Positions 32,332-41,524 of a stretch of DNA of 64,000 bases are shown here, in pieces. The DNA is from Desulfobacteraceae bacterium (GTDB taxonomy: Bacteria; Desulfobacterota; Desulfobacteria; Desulfobacterales; UBA5852). Each line of letters starts with the position of its first letter. Position 1 is the stretch's first letter. Location: positions 1-64,000 of the forward strand of contig JABZFP010000031.1 of NCBI GenBank assembly GCA_014237395.1. Direction: 5' to 3'. The position numbers were made by a program, and so were the translations under genes. The notes below the pieces were generated by a model. That model did not search any database. It was not told the origin of the DNA and saw nothing but the letters and a program-made list of their open reading frames with translations.

Positions 32332-33494
32332 AACGAATGGCCTTCTGGCTTCGGGTGGCCGTGCTGTTTCTGGTACGATCCGGCCGGGTGACGCTGGTCC
32401 TGGCCCTGATGATTTTTACGGCCGTGACCGCCCTGGTGTTTCTGTCTTCCCTGGCCACCGGCGTAAACGATGCCATGATTCGCAATACGGTGGGGCTTTA
32501 CACAGGGCATATCAGCGGCGCAAACCTGCCGGCGGCGCTGACGCCGGAAACCTTGCAGGTGGACGGGGTGCGGCGGGTGCTGCGGCGATACCCGATACCG
32601 GGGATGCTGCGGGCCGGATCGCACCTTGTGCCGGTGACGCTGGTGGCGGTTGCGCCGGCGGCGGAAGCGGCCATGACCGGTCTCCCCCGCAAAGTCATCG
32701 ACGGTCGTTATCTGGCGCCGGCTTCGGATCAGATCCTGTTAAGCGCCTATTTAGCCGAACAATTGGGGGTTACGACGGGGTCGTCCCTTTTCTTCGTGGA
32801 CGGCCGCACCCAGAGCGAAGACGGCTTCACCGTGAGCGGCATCTACCGGACGGAGGTGGATCGCCTGGATTATGGTGTGGCGTTTGTGGCCGAAAGGGAG
32901 CGCGATGCGGATCGGGAGCCCTGGCAGGCGGCGATTTTTCTGGACGCGGGTGCATCTCCCGAGCGCGTCACGGCCCGACTTGAAAAGCGGGTGCCGGGTG
33001 ATGCGGTTTTTCAATCGTGGCTCGACCGCATGCCGGATTTGCGGCAGTTGATCGACCTGAACCGTGTCTCCATGAACCTGGTCACCCTTCTGGTGTTCAG
33101 CGTGGTGGCGATCGGGGTGGCCTGCGCGTTTGTCGTGGTCGTGCTCAAGAATCTCCGCGAGTACGGCATCATGCGGTCCATGGGGGTGACGGTGGGGGAT
33201 GTGGCCTGCCTGATCGGGGCTGAAATCCTGTTTTTAAGCATTCTGGCGGCCCTTGGCGGGGTTCTGGCGGGAGGGCTGATCGTTGGGCTGGTGGCGCACA
33301 CCGGTATCGATTTAACCGTGTTTACGTCGCACAACCGCTATTTTACCCTATCCGGCATCATTTACCCCCGGGCCACCGTTTATGCCCTGGCGATTCCCCC
33401 CCTGATGGCCGTGGGCTTCAGCCTGCTGGCGGCCATCTGGCCCATTGCCCTGATCGCTCACAAAAAAGTGGCCGATATCCTGAGGATGGTCTGA
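32328..33494 (+). CDS. FtsX/LolC-type ABC transporter permease
   Basis: 388 residues. An N-terminal helix (~20-45) is followed by a ~190-residue periplasmic domain and three C-terminal helices (~248-275, 292-322, 345-372), the FtsX/MacB topology. Such permeases usually extract lipoproteins or lipids, or transmit a signal, rather than form a channel. It is joined by a 4-base overlap to the prenyl-synthase-like gene and followed 5 bp later by its ATPase. A hydrophobic isoprenoid product could be the cargo (inference). Confidence 0.85.
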   Translation: MKRMAFWLRVAVLFLVRSGRVTLVLALMIFTAVTALVFLSSLATGVNDAMIRNTVGLYTGHISGANLPAALTPETLQVDGVRRVLRRYPIPGMLRAGSHLVPVTLVAVAPAAEAAMTGLPRKVIDGRYLAPASDQILLSAYLAEQLGVTTGSSLFFVDGRTQSEDGFTVSGIYRTEVDRLDYGVAFVAERERDADREPWQAAIFLDAGASPERVTARLEKRVPGDAVFQSWLDRMPDLRQLIDLNRVSMNLVTLLVFSVVAIGVACAFVVVVLKNLREYGIMRSMGVTVGDVACLIGAEILFLSILAALGGVLAGGLIVGLVAHTGIDLTVFTSHNRYFTLSGIIYPRATVYALAIPPLMAVGFSLLAAIWPIALIAHKKVADILRMV

Positions 33495-33499
33495 CGCTG

Positions 33500-34183
33500 A
33501 TGCTGGACGTCATTCATATTACCAAATCCTACCGTTCGGGACGCGGGCACCTGAAAGCCCTGGATCAGGTCAGTTTTACGGCGGCCCCGGGGCAGGCGGT
33601 GGCCGTGGCCGGCCGTTCCGGATCCGGCAAGACCACCTTGCTGCATTGCATTGCCGGCCTGGAGGTTCCGGATGAAGGGCGGATCGTATGCCACGGTAAG
33701 GATATCTTCCAGTTGCCCGAAAAAGAACGCCAGCAATGGCTCCGGACCGGCGTCGGGATCGTGTTCCAGTCCGGCAATCTGCTCTCCTACCTGACGGTGA
33801 GCGACAACATCGCTTTCCCGCTGCAACTAGGGGGGTGGCCTCGTGGTGATATCGTCCGGCGGGTGGACGAACTGCTCCAGCGCATCGCGCTCCCGCATGC
33901 CGGTGGGGCGCTGCCGCACGAGCTTTCCGGAGGGGAACTCCAGCGCGTCGCCGTGGCCCGTGCCATGGCCCACCGTCCACGGATGGTGCTGGCGGACGAA
34001 CCCACGGCCAGTCTGGACACGGCAACCGCCGCGGAGGTGGTCAAATTGCTCATGGGAGTCTGCCGCCAGGAAAACACGATCCTGCTGATGTCGACCCACG
34101 ACCAAGCCGTCATGGCGGCCGCCGACCGAACCGTGTCCCTGATGGATGGACGCATTGATAACACGCCCCCAGGAAACCGATGA
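33500..34183 (+). CDS. LolD/MacB-type ABC transporter ATP-binding protein
   Basis: 227 residues. Walker A GRSGSGKTT, signature LSGGELQRVAVARA, Walker B MVLADEP and the switch histidine in STHDQAV are all intact. It is the ATPase for the permease just upstream. Its end overlaps the channel gene by 4 bases. Classified in the LolD/FtsE branch by length and motifs. Confidence 0.92.
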   Translation: MLDVIHITKSYRSGRGHLKALDQVSFTAAPGQAVAVAGRSGSGKTTLLHCIAGLEVPDEGRIVCHGKDIFQLPEKERQQWLRTGVGIVFQSGNLLSYLTVSDNIAFPLQLGGWPRGDIVRRVDELLQRIALPHAGGALPHELSGGELQRVAVARAMAHRPRMVLADEPTASLDTATAAEVVKLLMGVCRQENTILLMSTHDQAVMAAADRTVSLMDGRIDNTPPGNR

Positions 34184-34833
34184 TGAAAAAGTATCGTTTC
34201 AACATCCTGCTGATGACGCTTCTGCTGCTGCTCTTGATTTACCCTTTTCTCGAGCATTTTCAGCTGGTAGGGCTGACGTATCTGCTGAATGTCTTTACCA
34301 CCATCATTCTGATCTCCAGTGTGCATGCGGTCAGCGAGAGCCGGCGGCAACTGGTCCTTGCGTTGTCGATCATTGTGCCGGCCATTGTCCTTGGATGGGG
34401 CCGTGAGCTTTTTCAGTTTGAGATGAGCCAGGTGGGCGCCACCATTATGCAGATTATCGCCTTTGGTTTCATCGCTTATAACATCCTGGGGTATGCCCTG
34501 CGGGGGGGGCGGGTCGACGCCGAGAAAGTGGCTGCTGCGGTGTGCGTCTACCTGCTGCTCGGCGTGGTGTGGCAGGAGTTGTATGTCCTCGTTGATATCC
34601 TTATCCCGGGGTCGTTTAACGCGGAAGCGCTGTCCGGAAGGGACTTTCTCTATTACAGTTTTATTACCCTCAGCACCCTGGGTTACGGCGACATCACCCC
34701 GGCCAACGGGCCGGCTCAGGCCCTGGCCTACACGGAGGCCCTCGTCGGTCAGCTCTACCTCACGATTCTTGTCGCGCGATTGGTGGGGCTTTACATCGCC
34801 AATGCCGGGTCCGATGGCGCCGGTGATACCTGA
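34180..34833 (+). CDS. Two-pore-helix-type potassium channel-like membrane protein
   Basis: 217 residues. About six hydrophobic segments; the selectivity filter TLGYGDI (residues ~166-172) is that of K+ channels of the Ion_trans_2 group. It has no cytoplasmic RCK domain. It is translationally coupled (ATGA overlap) to the ABC ATPase gene, which is unusual for a channel. It may balance charge or volume for the transporter, but no function in that operon is known. Confidence 0.82.
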   Translation: MMKKYRFNILLMTLLLLLLIYPFLEHFQLVGLTYLLNVFTTIILISSVHAVSESRRQLVLALSIIVPAIVLGWGRELFQFEMSQVGATIMQIIAFGFIAYNILGYALRGGRVDAEKVAAAVCVYLLLGVVWQELYVLVDILIPGSFNAEALSGRDFLYYSFITLSTLGYGDITPANGPAQALAYTEALVGQLYLTILVARLVGLYIANAGSDGAGDT

Positions 34834-35005
34834 CATCTGGTTTCCCCATCCGGGAGCAACCGCCGATCCATCGAAATCACCGGCACGGTTTGAAAAAGCC
34901 TTTGAAAAAAGGTAATGCATACGGCTGACAATGGAACGATGCCGACGGTGAATATGATAAAATTTGGTTATTAAAAACTGCCGATGCTTGAAAGGAAAAC
35001 GAAAG

Positions 35006-35665
35006 ATGCTCAAATTGGGAGAAAAAGGTACGATTCTGCAGCGCGACAAGGAAACCTATGCGATCGCCCCGCATATCCCCTGCGGCGTGACGACACCGGA
35101 GCAGTTGCGAACCATTGCCGACGTGGCTGAAAAATATCAGTGCCAGGCCCTGAAACTGACCAGCGCCGCGCGGATTGCCATCGTGGGGATCCGCGAGGAG
35201 GACGTGGACGCGGTCTGGGCCGATTTGAACATGTCGCCCGGCCACGCGGTGGGGTTGTGTGTCCGCAGCATCAAGGCCTGTCCTGGAACGCAATATTGTC
35301 GACTGGGGCTGCAGGACAGCCTCGCCATGGGAATCAAACTGGACGAAAAATTCCACGGCTATGAACTCCCGGGAAAAATGAAAATGGGCGTCAGCGGCTG
35401 CACCAACATGTGTGCCGAGAACTGCATCAAAGACATCTCCCTGTTCGGCAAAAAGAAGGGCTGGACCGTCATGGCCGGCGGGATCGGCACCAGGAAAGCC
35501 CGGTTGGCCGATGTGGTTGCCGAGGATCTGGATGCGCCGGAGGCCCTGCACATGATCGAGCGCATCATCGATTTCTATGCGGAAAACGGTCAGAAAAACG
35601 AACGGGTGGGCCGCATGATCGAGCGCATCGGCCTGGAGACCCTGTGCCGTGCCGTTGTCGCGTGA
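35006..35665 (+). CDS. Small assimilatory-type sulfite reductase
   Basis: 219 residues from ATG 35006, with AAGGA upstream. CPGTQYC (C-x5-C) and CTNMC (C-x3-C) are the siroheme-[4Fe-4S] ligands. Length and motif match the low-spin, monomeric sulfite reductase described from Desulfovibrio. It would reduce sulfite, possibly nitrite, in the cytoplasm and is separate from the respiratory DsrAB. It stands alone between the potassium-channel operon and a two-component system. The upstream gap 34834-35005 is AT-rich with a TATGAT box at 34953. Confidence 0.9.
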   Translation: MLKLGEKGTILQRDKETYAIAPHIPCGVTTPEQLRTIADVAEKYQCQALKLTSAARIAIVGIREEDVDAVWADLNMSPGHAVGLCVRSIKACPGTQYCRLGLQDSLAMGIKLDEKFHGYELPGKMKMGVSGCTNMCAENCIKDISLFGKKKGWTVMAGGIGTRKARLADVVAEDLDAPEALHMIERIIDFYAENGQKNERVGRMIERIGLETLCRAVVA

Positions 35666-35748
35666 TGCCGTGCCGGGTCAAGGGGGCCCCCCTCCTAATC
35701 GCCTTTTCATCCGTCGCCAAGACATGATTTCGTTCGCGAGGAAGCGCC

Positions 35749-36426
35749 ATGCGGGTTCTTCTGATCGAAGATGATTCGAAAATCGCCTCTTTCATTGTCA
35801 AAGGGCTGAAAGCGGAGGGGTTTGCCGTCGACCATGCCCCGGACGGGGAAATGGGGCTTCATCTGGCGCTGACCGAACCTTACGATTTGGCCGTGATCGA
35901 CATCATGCTGCCCCAAAAGGACGGCTTCGAAGTGATTGCCGCCATACGCCGGGAGAAAATCGATCTGCCGGTGATCATTCTGAGCGCCCGGGGGGCAACG
36001 CAGGACAAGGTTAAGGGCCTGCAGCTCGGCAGTGATGACTATGTGACCAAACCCTTCGCCTTTTCCGAGCTGCTGGCCCGCATTCAGGCGCTGTTGCGGC
36101 GGAGCAGCGGGGCTTCGGAACCGACCAAGCTGGAAGTCGGTGACCTTTCCATGAATCTCATCACCCGCGAGGTGGTGCGACGGGGCCGCAAGATCGATCT
36201 CCAACCGCTGGAGTTTTCCCTGCTGGAGTATTTGGTGCGCAATGGCGGCAGGGTCGTTTCCAAAACCATGATCATGGAGCATGTCTGGGATTACCATTTC
36301 GACCCGCAGACCAATGTGGTGGAATCCAGAATTTACCATCTGCGGGAAAAAATCGACAAAGGTTTTGACGCCAAACTGATCCACACGGTGCGCGGGGTCG
36401 GATATGTTCTTAAGACGGCTGAATAA
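35749..36426 (+). CDS. OmpR-family response regulator
   Basis: 225 residues. Receiver domain with acidic pocket ED at 8-9 and phosphorylated D51 (VIDIMLPQKDG), then the winged-helix effector (HVWDYHFDPQTNVVESRIYHLREK), closest by eye to the heavy-metal CusR/CopR group. Its end overlaps the sensor kinase gene by 23 bp. Target genes are not evident, though copA and the RND system in this window are reasonable candidates. Confidence 0.93.
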   Translation: MRVLLIEDDSKIASFIVKGLKAEGFAVDHAPDGEMGLHLALTEPYDLAVIDIMLPQKDGFEVIAAIRREKIDLPVIILSARGATQDKVKGLQLGSDDYVTKPFAFSELLARIQALLRRSSGASEPTKLEVGDLSMNLITREVVRRGRKIDLQPLEFSLLEYLVRNGGRVVSKTMIMEHVWDYHFDPQTNVVESRIYHLREKIDKGFDAKLIHTVRGVGYVLKTAE

Positions 36427-37873
36427 GCTGCGCCGCTCGCTGGCCTTCCGTTTGACGCTCTGGTATGCCGCCATTTTTTCGGTGTCCTCCTTCCTGGCTT
36501 TTTTTTTCTTCTACTCCCTGGTGATCGATGCCTTGCGCAGCCAGGTGGACGAAGACCTGAACCGCCAGCTGCGGGCCTTCTCGGGCATCATGCAGGTGGA
36601 CGGACTGGAGGGGGTGCGCCGGGTCGCCCTGCAGGAAGCCCGGGCCGGGGGGGAAAGTGCACGGCTGATTCGGTTGCTGTCCCGTTTTGGTACCGAATTT
36701 TCGGTTTCGGACCGGGCCTACTGGCGCGATATCGGTGTCGACAGCGAGGCTATTCGGCGGTTGCTGATGGACGGTCGCCCCGTGTTCGAGACCATCGGGG
36801 TCCCGGACGGCGGTGACAGTCTACGGATCATCTACGGCACCATCGGTCCGGGAATCATCCTGCAGCTGGGCCAGTCCCTGACGCTTCAAACACGGCTTAT
36901 GGGGGCGTTTCAGCGTCTTTTTGGCATCACCATGGCTGTGGTCATCGGCCTGGCGGCGGCCATCGGCTGGTTCCTGGCCCGGCGGGCGCTCTCCGGGGTC
37001 GGCGGTATCGCCCATACGGCCCGGCGCATTACGCGTGGGGACCTGGCCGTCCGGGCGCCGGTCAGTCGGCGCGGGGATGAGATCGATCAGCTGGCCGGTA
37101 ACATCAACCACATGCTGGACCGGATTCTGGACCTGATCACCGGCATCCGGGAGATGAGCGACAATATCGCCCACGATCTGAAAAGCCCGATCACGCGGAT
37201 ACGTGGTTTGGCGGAAGTGACCCTGACGACTGCCGATCAGCGCGCGGATTATGAAACCATGGCGGCCAGCACGATTGAAGAATGCGACCGCTTGCTGGAC
37301 ATGATCAACACCACGCTGGTGATCTCACGGACCGAAGCCGGGGTGCAGGCGCTGCAGTGGCAGCGCATCGATATTGCCGGGCTCGTGCAGGATGCCGGCC
37401 GGCTGTTTGAAACAATCGCGCGCGATAAGGATCTGCATCTGTCGGTCACGGCCGGCGACCCCTGCTTCATCAACGGCGATGCCCGCATGCTGCAGCGCAT
37501 GGTAGCCAATCTGCTTGACAATGCGATTCGCTACACGCCGCAAGGAGGGCGTATCGGTATCACGGTGCAGCCCACCCCCCGGGGTGATGTCGCGGTGGCC
37601 TTCCAGGATACCGGCATCGGCATCCGTGCAGCGGATCTTCCCCGTATTTTTGACCGGTTCTTCCGTTGCGACCCGAGCCGTTCCGCATCGGGCACCGGGC
37701 TCGGGCTCAGCCTGGCGCAGGCTGTGGCGATGGCCCATGGGGGTGAGATTACGGTGCATAGTGAACCCGGTCAGGGCAGCACGTTCCAGGTCCTTTTGCC
37801 CCGCAATGGGGACAAGATTCAAGATCCGGAAGATGACAACCAGCGCAGAACTCCATCGAGAGGAAAATCATGA
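36404..37873 (+). CDS. Membrane sensor histidine kinase (CusS-like)
   Basis: 489 residues. Two membrane helices (about 20-42 and 168-193) enclose a ~125-residue periplasmic sensor; a HAMP domain follows. The phosphoacceptor is H257 in IAHDLKSPITR. N, G1 and G2 boxes are seen as NLLDNAIRYTP, DTGIGI and GTGLGLSL. It phosphorylates the regulator encoded upstream. It shares the ATGA overlap at its end with a thioesterase gene, an uncommon partner. Confidence 0.92.
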   Translation: MFLRRLNKLRRSLAFRLTLWYAAIFSVSSFLAFFFFYSLVIDALRSQVDEDLNRQLRAFSGIMQVDGLEGVRRVALQEARAGGESARLIRLLSRFGTEFSVSDRAYWRDIGVDSEAIRRLLMDGRPVFETIGVPDGGDSLRIIYGTIGPGIILQLGQSLTLQTRLMGAFQRLFGITMAVVIGLAAAIGWFLARRALSGVGGIAHTARRITRGDLAVRAPVSRRGDEIDQLAGNINHMLDRILDLITGIREMSDNIAHDLKSPITRIRGLAEVTLTTADQRADYETMAASTIEECDRLLDMINTTLVISRTEAGVQALQWQRIDIAGLVQDAGRLFETIARDKDLHLSVTAGDPCFINGDARMLQRMVANLLDNAIRYTPQGGRIGITVQPTPRGDVAVAFQDTGIGIRAADLPRIFDRFFRCDPSRSASGTGLGLSLAQAVAMAHGGEITVHSEPGQGSTFQVLLPRNGDKIQDPEDDNQRRTPSRGKS

Positions 37874-38295
37874 CAAGCACACTGCAGGAAGGGTTGGAAT
37901 TTGAGTTTGTCTACGAGGTCCCACCGTCGAAAACCGTGCCGCATTTATTCCCGGAATTCACGGAGGGCGGTGAAATGCCGGAAGTCTTCGCCACGGGGTA
38001 CATGGTGGGGCTGTTCGAGTTTACCTGCATCAAGGCGATCAACGCGCACATCGACTGGCCCCGGCAGCAGACGGTCGGCATTCACATCAATGTCAGCCAC
38101 ACCGCGGCCACACCGCCCGGATTCCAGGTGACGGTCAAGGGCCGCCTGGAAAAAATAGACGGCCGCAAGCTCTCTTTTGCCCTGACCGCGCATGATGGCG
38201 TCGATACCATTTCCAAGGGCACCCACGAGCGCTTTATCATCGATGCCGACAAGTTCAACGCGGCTGTTGCCAAGAAAGCGTCTACCGGGGCCTGA
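37870..38295 (+). CDS. Thioesterase, fluoroacetyl-CoA-thioesterase-like hot-dog protein
   Basis: 141 residues. The pattern EVFATGYMVGLFEFTCIKAIN followed by VGIHINVSHTAATPPG and DGRKLSFALTAHDG resembles the FlK-like hot-dog thioesterases. These hydrolyse acyl-CoA thioesters. The catalytic residues cannot be fixed without alignment. It overlaps the kinase gene by 4 bases. A terminator-like hairpin between this gene and the convergent VanZ gene follows at 38285. Confidence 0.8.
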   Translation: MTSTLQEGLEFEFVYEVPPSKTVPHLFPEFTEGGEMPEVFATGYMVGLFEFTCIKAINAHIDWPRQQTVGIHINVSHTAATPPGFQVTVKGRLEKIDGRKLSFALTAHDGVDTISKGTHERFIIDADKFNAAVAKKASTGA

Positions 38296-38309
38296 AGTTA
38301 TTGCCCCGG
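38285..38309. terminator. Hairpin between convergent genes
   Basis: CCGGGGC (38285-38291) pairs with GCCCCGG (38303-38309) around an 11-base loop. It overlaps both stop codons of the convergent thioesterase and VanZ genes and is followed by GGTTTG. It may serve both directions; the T-run is poor. Confidence 0.4.
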
Positions 38310-39461
38310 GGTTTGTGCCTTGGACGCGTTCGTGCCGAAATAGCGGTGGTAAGCGCTGTGGAGGATGACGCCGGCGCCCGCCCCCAGCGTGTTGAGAATG
38401 AAATCCAACATCTGGGAGCTACGGGACGGTATCCAGGCTTGCGCTATTTCGATCGTGAGGCTGATAACACCGCAGACCAGCATGGCGATCAGGAGTCTTC
38501 GGGTAAAAGCGTGCCCGCGCACATGCCACAAGAGCGTGCTCAGCAAAAACCCCATGGGGATGAAGCCGGTGATATTGATGACCATATCCTGAAACAGCGA
38601 TAGGTTGTATTCGGTATTGCCAAATGCCGGGGCAAGAAATTCTTTGGTCAGAATGGTCATCTGCGCCGGTATGGTGAGATCCTGCTTCCCCTTGGCATGA
38701 TCCACGACCCGACGGCCCTGGCCTTCATCAAATACATAAAGTCCGGCCGGGTTCAGCGGGCGCGCAAACGCAAACGAATGCTCCCGGATCCACGACTGAA
38801 TGTGCTGTCGGATGTCGGTTTCCGACCGCACATGATCGTAATAGGCCAGACCATAGATTTCTCCCGCCCAGGGGTGCCGTCCATAGATGGAATTTCCTAA
38901 CACCAGCTGGATTGGTTCCCCGTCACCCGGTATCCTCAGGTAGAGATCGCGATTGTATTTGACCCGCTGCCCATCGATGAAGACGGCGGTGCCGTCGTCG
39001 CCGGAAGTGATCGTCACGAAACGTTCTTCTGCCGGCGTGAGGGTGTCAACGGAAATTCGGGCACGCCTGCGCTTCGCATCGTAGTCGTCTCCGTTCATGA
39101 TGACCAGCCAGGATCGCCACTGCCCGACAATCAGCTGCTTGGCATCGTCGCCGCCATGCAAGAGCAGCAGGAACCGGAAGTGCCCGTCGTTGTTTTCCGC
39201 CAGCGGCTTAAGGGCAAGTTCGATCGTCAACGCATCGGGTTTGGCGTCACTTCGGCGGGCGGGCAGGGAAACGCTTTTGGCATAAACAATGCCATTACGA
39301 TCAAAACGGATACCGTCCCGGCCGTCAAGCCAGCTCACCCCATTGACGATGGACGTTCCCTTGAAATGGAGGCCGGAATAGAGGATCAGCAGCAGCATCG
39401 CGGCTGTCAGCAAGAGCAACCCCCAGGGAATGGGGCGGTTATGTCGGGCGGTGGTTTCCAC
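38298..39461 (-). CDS. VanZ-like membrane protein with extracytoplasmic LamG-type domain
   Basis: 387 residues. A first membrane helix (~16-30) is followed by a ~210-residue beta-rich domain that resembles concanavalin/laminin-G folds (LTIELALKPLAEN, FIDGQRV, LVLGNSIYGRHPWAGEIYGLAYYD). The C-terminal ~110 residues have VanZ-type helices (TGFIPMGFLLSTLLWHV, ISLTIEIAQAWIPSRSSQMLDFILNT). VanZ itself gives low-level teicoplanin resistance; the combined protein may recognise a cell-envelope glycan. No neighbour supports a more exact role. Confidence 0.8.
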   Translation of the reverse strand: METTARHNRPIPWGLLLLTAAMLLLILYSGLHFKGTSIVNGVSWLDGRDGIRFDRNGIVYAKSVSLPARRSDAKPDALTIELALKPLAENNDGHFRFLLLLHGGDDAKQLIVGQWRSWLVIMNGDDYDAKRRRARISVDTLTPAEERFVTITSGDDGTAVFIDGQRVKYNRDLYLRIPGDGEPIQLVLGNSIYGRHPWAGEIYGLAYYDHVRSETDIRQHIQSWIREHSFAFARPLNPAGLYVFDEGQGRRVVDHAKGKQDLTIPAQMTILTKEFLAPAFGNTEYNLSLFQDMVINITGFIPMGFLLSTLLWHVRGHAFTRRLLIAMLVCGVISLTIEIAQAWIPSRSSQMLDFILNTLGAGAGVILHSAYHRYFGTNASKAQTPGQ

Positions 39462-40021
39462 TCAGGGTAGCGACCGTATCATCGTCATGGATTGTCAACC
39501 AAAAGCGTATCTCCAAAGGAGTATAGTATTGTCTCAGACCGATGGTAAAGCCCTATTTAAAGGGGCTATGACCGAACTATCCCGAACATTTCATGAAATT
39601 TTTTCTACGCCATAAATTTTATGCAAATATTCAGTGGTATAAAAGTTATTCGGGATATAATTTTCAGGTGACACTTTGTACCCTTGGCCGATTTTGAAAA
39701 TCATAGAAAATATTTCACCCTGCGGGCGCGCCCGAGATGCCCATTGGCTGCGTTATCAAGGGCTTGCGGTAGCATTCGTACAGCGGCGCCCCTGATGCCT
39801 TGCCAATGAACATCTCGAACGCGTGAAATATTCGGGCTATGCGTCTGACGCCCTCCGAAGCCCGTCCAAGGCCCTGAACGCGGCCTGCCCTGAAAATAAC
39901 ATTTTGATCATCTTCAGGTCATCTTCCCGTGAACTTGCAAGTGTATCTTCCCGTTCATCAATATGGAACCAAACCTGACCTAACTTTTGAACGACAGAAA
40001 TAACGAACGGGAGGATCACAC
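39462..40021. other. 560-bp intergenic region with several inverted repeats
   Basis: Between VanZ and degP. ATCCCGAA (39579-39586) and TTCGGGAT (39649-39656) form an 8-bp inverted repeat around AT-rich DNA that includes ATTTCATGAAAT followed by five Ts. The palindromic element at 39709-39832 follows. ATCTTC occurs at 39910, 39921 and 39945 (twice as ATCTTCCCGT), which may be regulator sites for degP. A short frame on the plus strand at the left edge is not convincing. Confidence 0.5.
39709..39832. repeat. 124-bp imperfect palindromic element
   Basis: AATATTTCAC (39709-39718) and CGAGATG...CCATTGG on the left match CCAATG...CATCTCG and GTGAAATATT (39823-39832) on the right as an inverted repeat with unequal spacers. 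A nested pair, ATCAAGGGC and GCCCCTGAT, lies inside. The right half recurs at 30541-30609. It looks like a non-coding dispersed element. Confidence 0.65.
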
Positions 40022-41485
40022 ATGAAAAAAACAGCAAGACGTTGGCTTATCATTACCGGTATTGTTTTGGGACTGGGGCTGGCGGGCGGCCTGTCTTTTA
40101 CCGGCACATCGGGCGTGCAAAACGCCTCGCTGACGGTTCCGACGGCAACCGCTGCCGAAGCCGTTATGGTGCCGGTAAACTTTACCGAGTTGGCCGAAAA
40201 AGCCAAACCCGGCGTCGTGAACATCCGGACCGTGAAAACAACCAATGGCGGTGGACCGGTTTTTCGCCATTTCTTCGGCCGCAATCCCCACGGCGGGCAG
40301 GATCCATTCCAGGACTTTTTCGGTCTCGGCCCCCAGCGCGAATTCAAACAGCGCAGCCTGGGGTCCGGATTTCTGCTGGACAATGAGGGCTATATTGTCA
40401 CCAACAACCACGTGGTGGAGGATGCCGACCAGATCAAGGTGCGACTCTCCGACGAAGCCGAGTACGATGCCACGATTATTGGCAGAGATCCCAAAACCGA
40501 CCTCGCCCTCATTAAAATCGACGCCCCGTCCAAGGACTTGAAACCCCTCAAACTCGGGGATTCGGACACGATTCCGGTGGGCAGCTGGGTGGTGGCCATC
40601 GGCAGTCCCTTCGGCCTGGAACAAACGGTCACGGCGGGCATCGTGAGTGCCAAGGGGCGCATCATCGGCTCCGGACCCTATGACGATTTTATCCAGACCG
40701 ATGCCTCGATTAATCCCGGCAACAGCGGGGGGCCGCTTTTGAATCTCAAAGGCGAAGTGGTCGGCATCAATACCGCCATCGTGGCCAGCGGGCAGGGCAT
40801 CGGGTTTGCCATTCCCATCAACATGGCGGGTGGCATTATCAATCAACTGAAAGACAGCGGCGAAGTCTCGCGCGGATGGCTGGGTGTCGGCATTCAGGAT
40901 CTGACCCCCGAGCTGGCCGAGTATTACGCGATTAAAGAAAAGGAAGGCGTCCTGGTGACCCAGACTTATGAGGGCGACCCGGCCGACAAAGCCGGCATCA
41001 AGGAGGGCGACGTCATTGTCGCCGTGGACGGCAAGCGTATTGCTTCCAGCCGCGAATTGTCCCGTACGGTGGCCGAAGCCGGGGTGGGCAACAAGATGAG
41101 CCTTACCGTATTGCGTGACGGTCGTGAAAAAGAGATCGATGTCAAGCTGGCCAAACGCCCTGACACCGAACCCACCATGGCGCGGGGTGAAGCCCGGTCG
41201 GATGATCTTGGCTTGAAAGTGCGCGAGATCGATCCGGAGATCGCCGAGCGCCTGGGGCTGGATGAAAATACCAAAGGCGTGGTGGTTACCGGCGTCAACC
41301 CGGACAGCAAAGCGGCCGAGGCCGATATCCGGCAGGGCGATGTCGTGATCGAAATCAACCGCAAGCCCGTGACATCGCTGGAGGACTATAAAGATCAGTT
41401 GCGTAAGATCGACACGGGCGACACCGTCCAGATGCTTCTGCGGCGGGGCGGCGGCGGGCTGCTGGCCGTGAAGTTCAAGCGATAG
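40022..41485 (+). CDS. degP: DegP/HtrA-family periplasmic serine protease
   Basis: 487 residues with a signal peptide (hydrophobic 9-24). The catalytic triad is H130 (TNNHVV), D160 (KTDLALI) and S235 (NPGNSGGPL). A Q-linker-like loop rich in Phe and Gly (residues 77-110) precedes it. Two PDZ domains follow (~265-355 and ~390-480). It degrades or refolds misfolded envelope proteins. GGGAGG precedes ATG 40022, and a terminator ends the single-gene unit. Confidence 0.96.
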   Translation: MKKTARRWLIITGIVLGLGLAGGLSFTGTSGVQNASLTVPTATAAEAVMVPVNFTELAEKAKPGVVNIRTVKTTNGGGPVFRHFFGRNPHGGQDPFQDFFGLGPQREFKQRSLGSGFLLDNEGYIVTNNHVVEDADQIKVRLSDEAEYDATIIGRDPKTDLALIKIDAPSKDLKPLKLGDSDTIPVGSWVVAIGSPFGLEQTVTAGIVSAKGRIIGSGPYDDFIQTDASINPGNSGGPLLNLKGEVVGINTAIVASGQGIGFAIPINMAGGIINQLKDSGEVSRGWLGVGIQDLTPELAEYYAIKEKEGVLVTQTYEGDPADKAGIKEGDVIVAVDGKRIASSRELSRTVAEAGVGNKMSLTVLRDGREKEIDVKLAKRPDTEPTMARGEARSDDLGLKVREIDPEIAERLGLDENTKGVVVTGVNPDSKAAEADIRQGDVVIEINRKPVTSLEDYKDQLRKIDTGDTVQMLLRRGGGGLLAVKFKR

Positions 41486-41524
41486 TTCCCTGGCCCGCGA
41501 GGGCCGGTATCGATGACGCTGTGC

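Noticed and set aside
39430..39615. 61-residue plus-strand frame upstream of degP
   Set aside because: Half of it is antisense to the VanZ gene start, and it has no signal or family; its apparent ribosome site is inside the frame.
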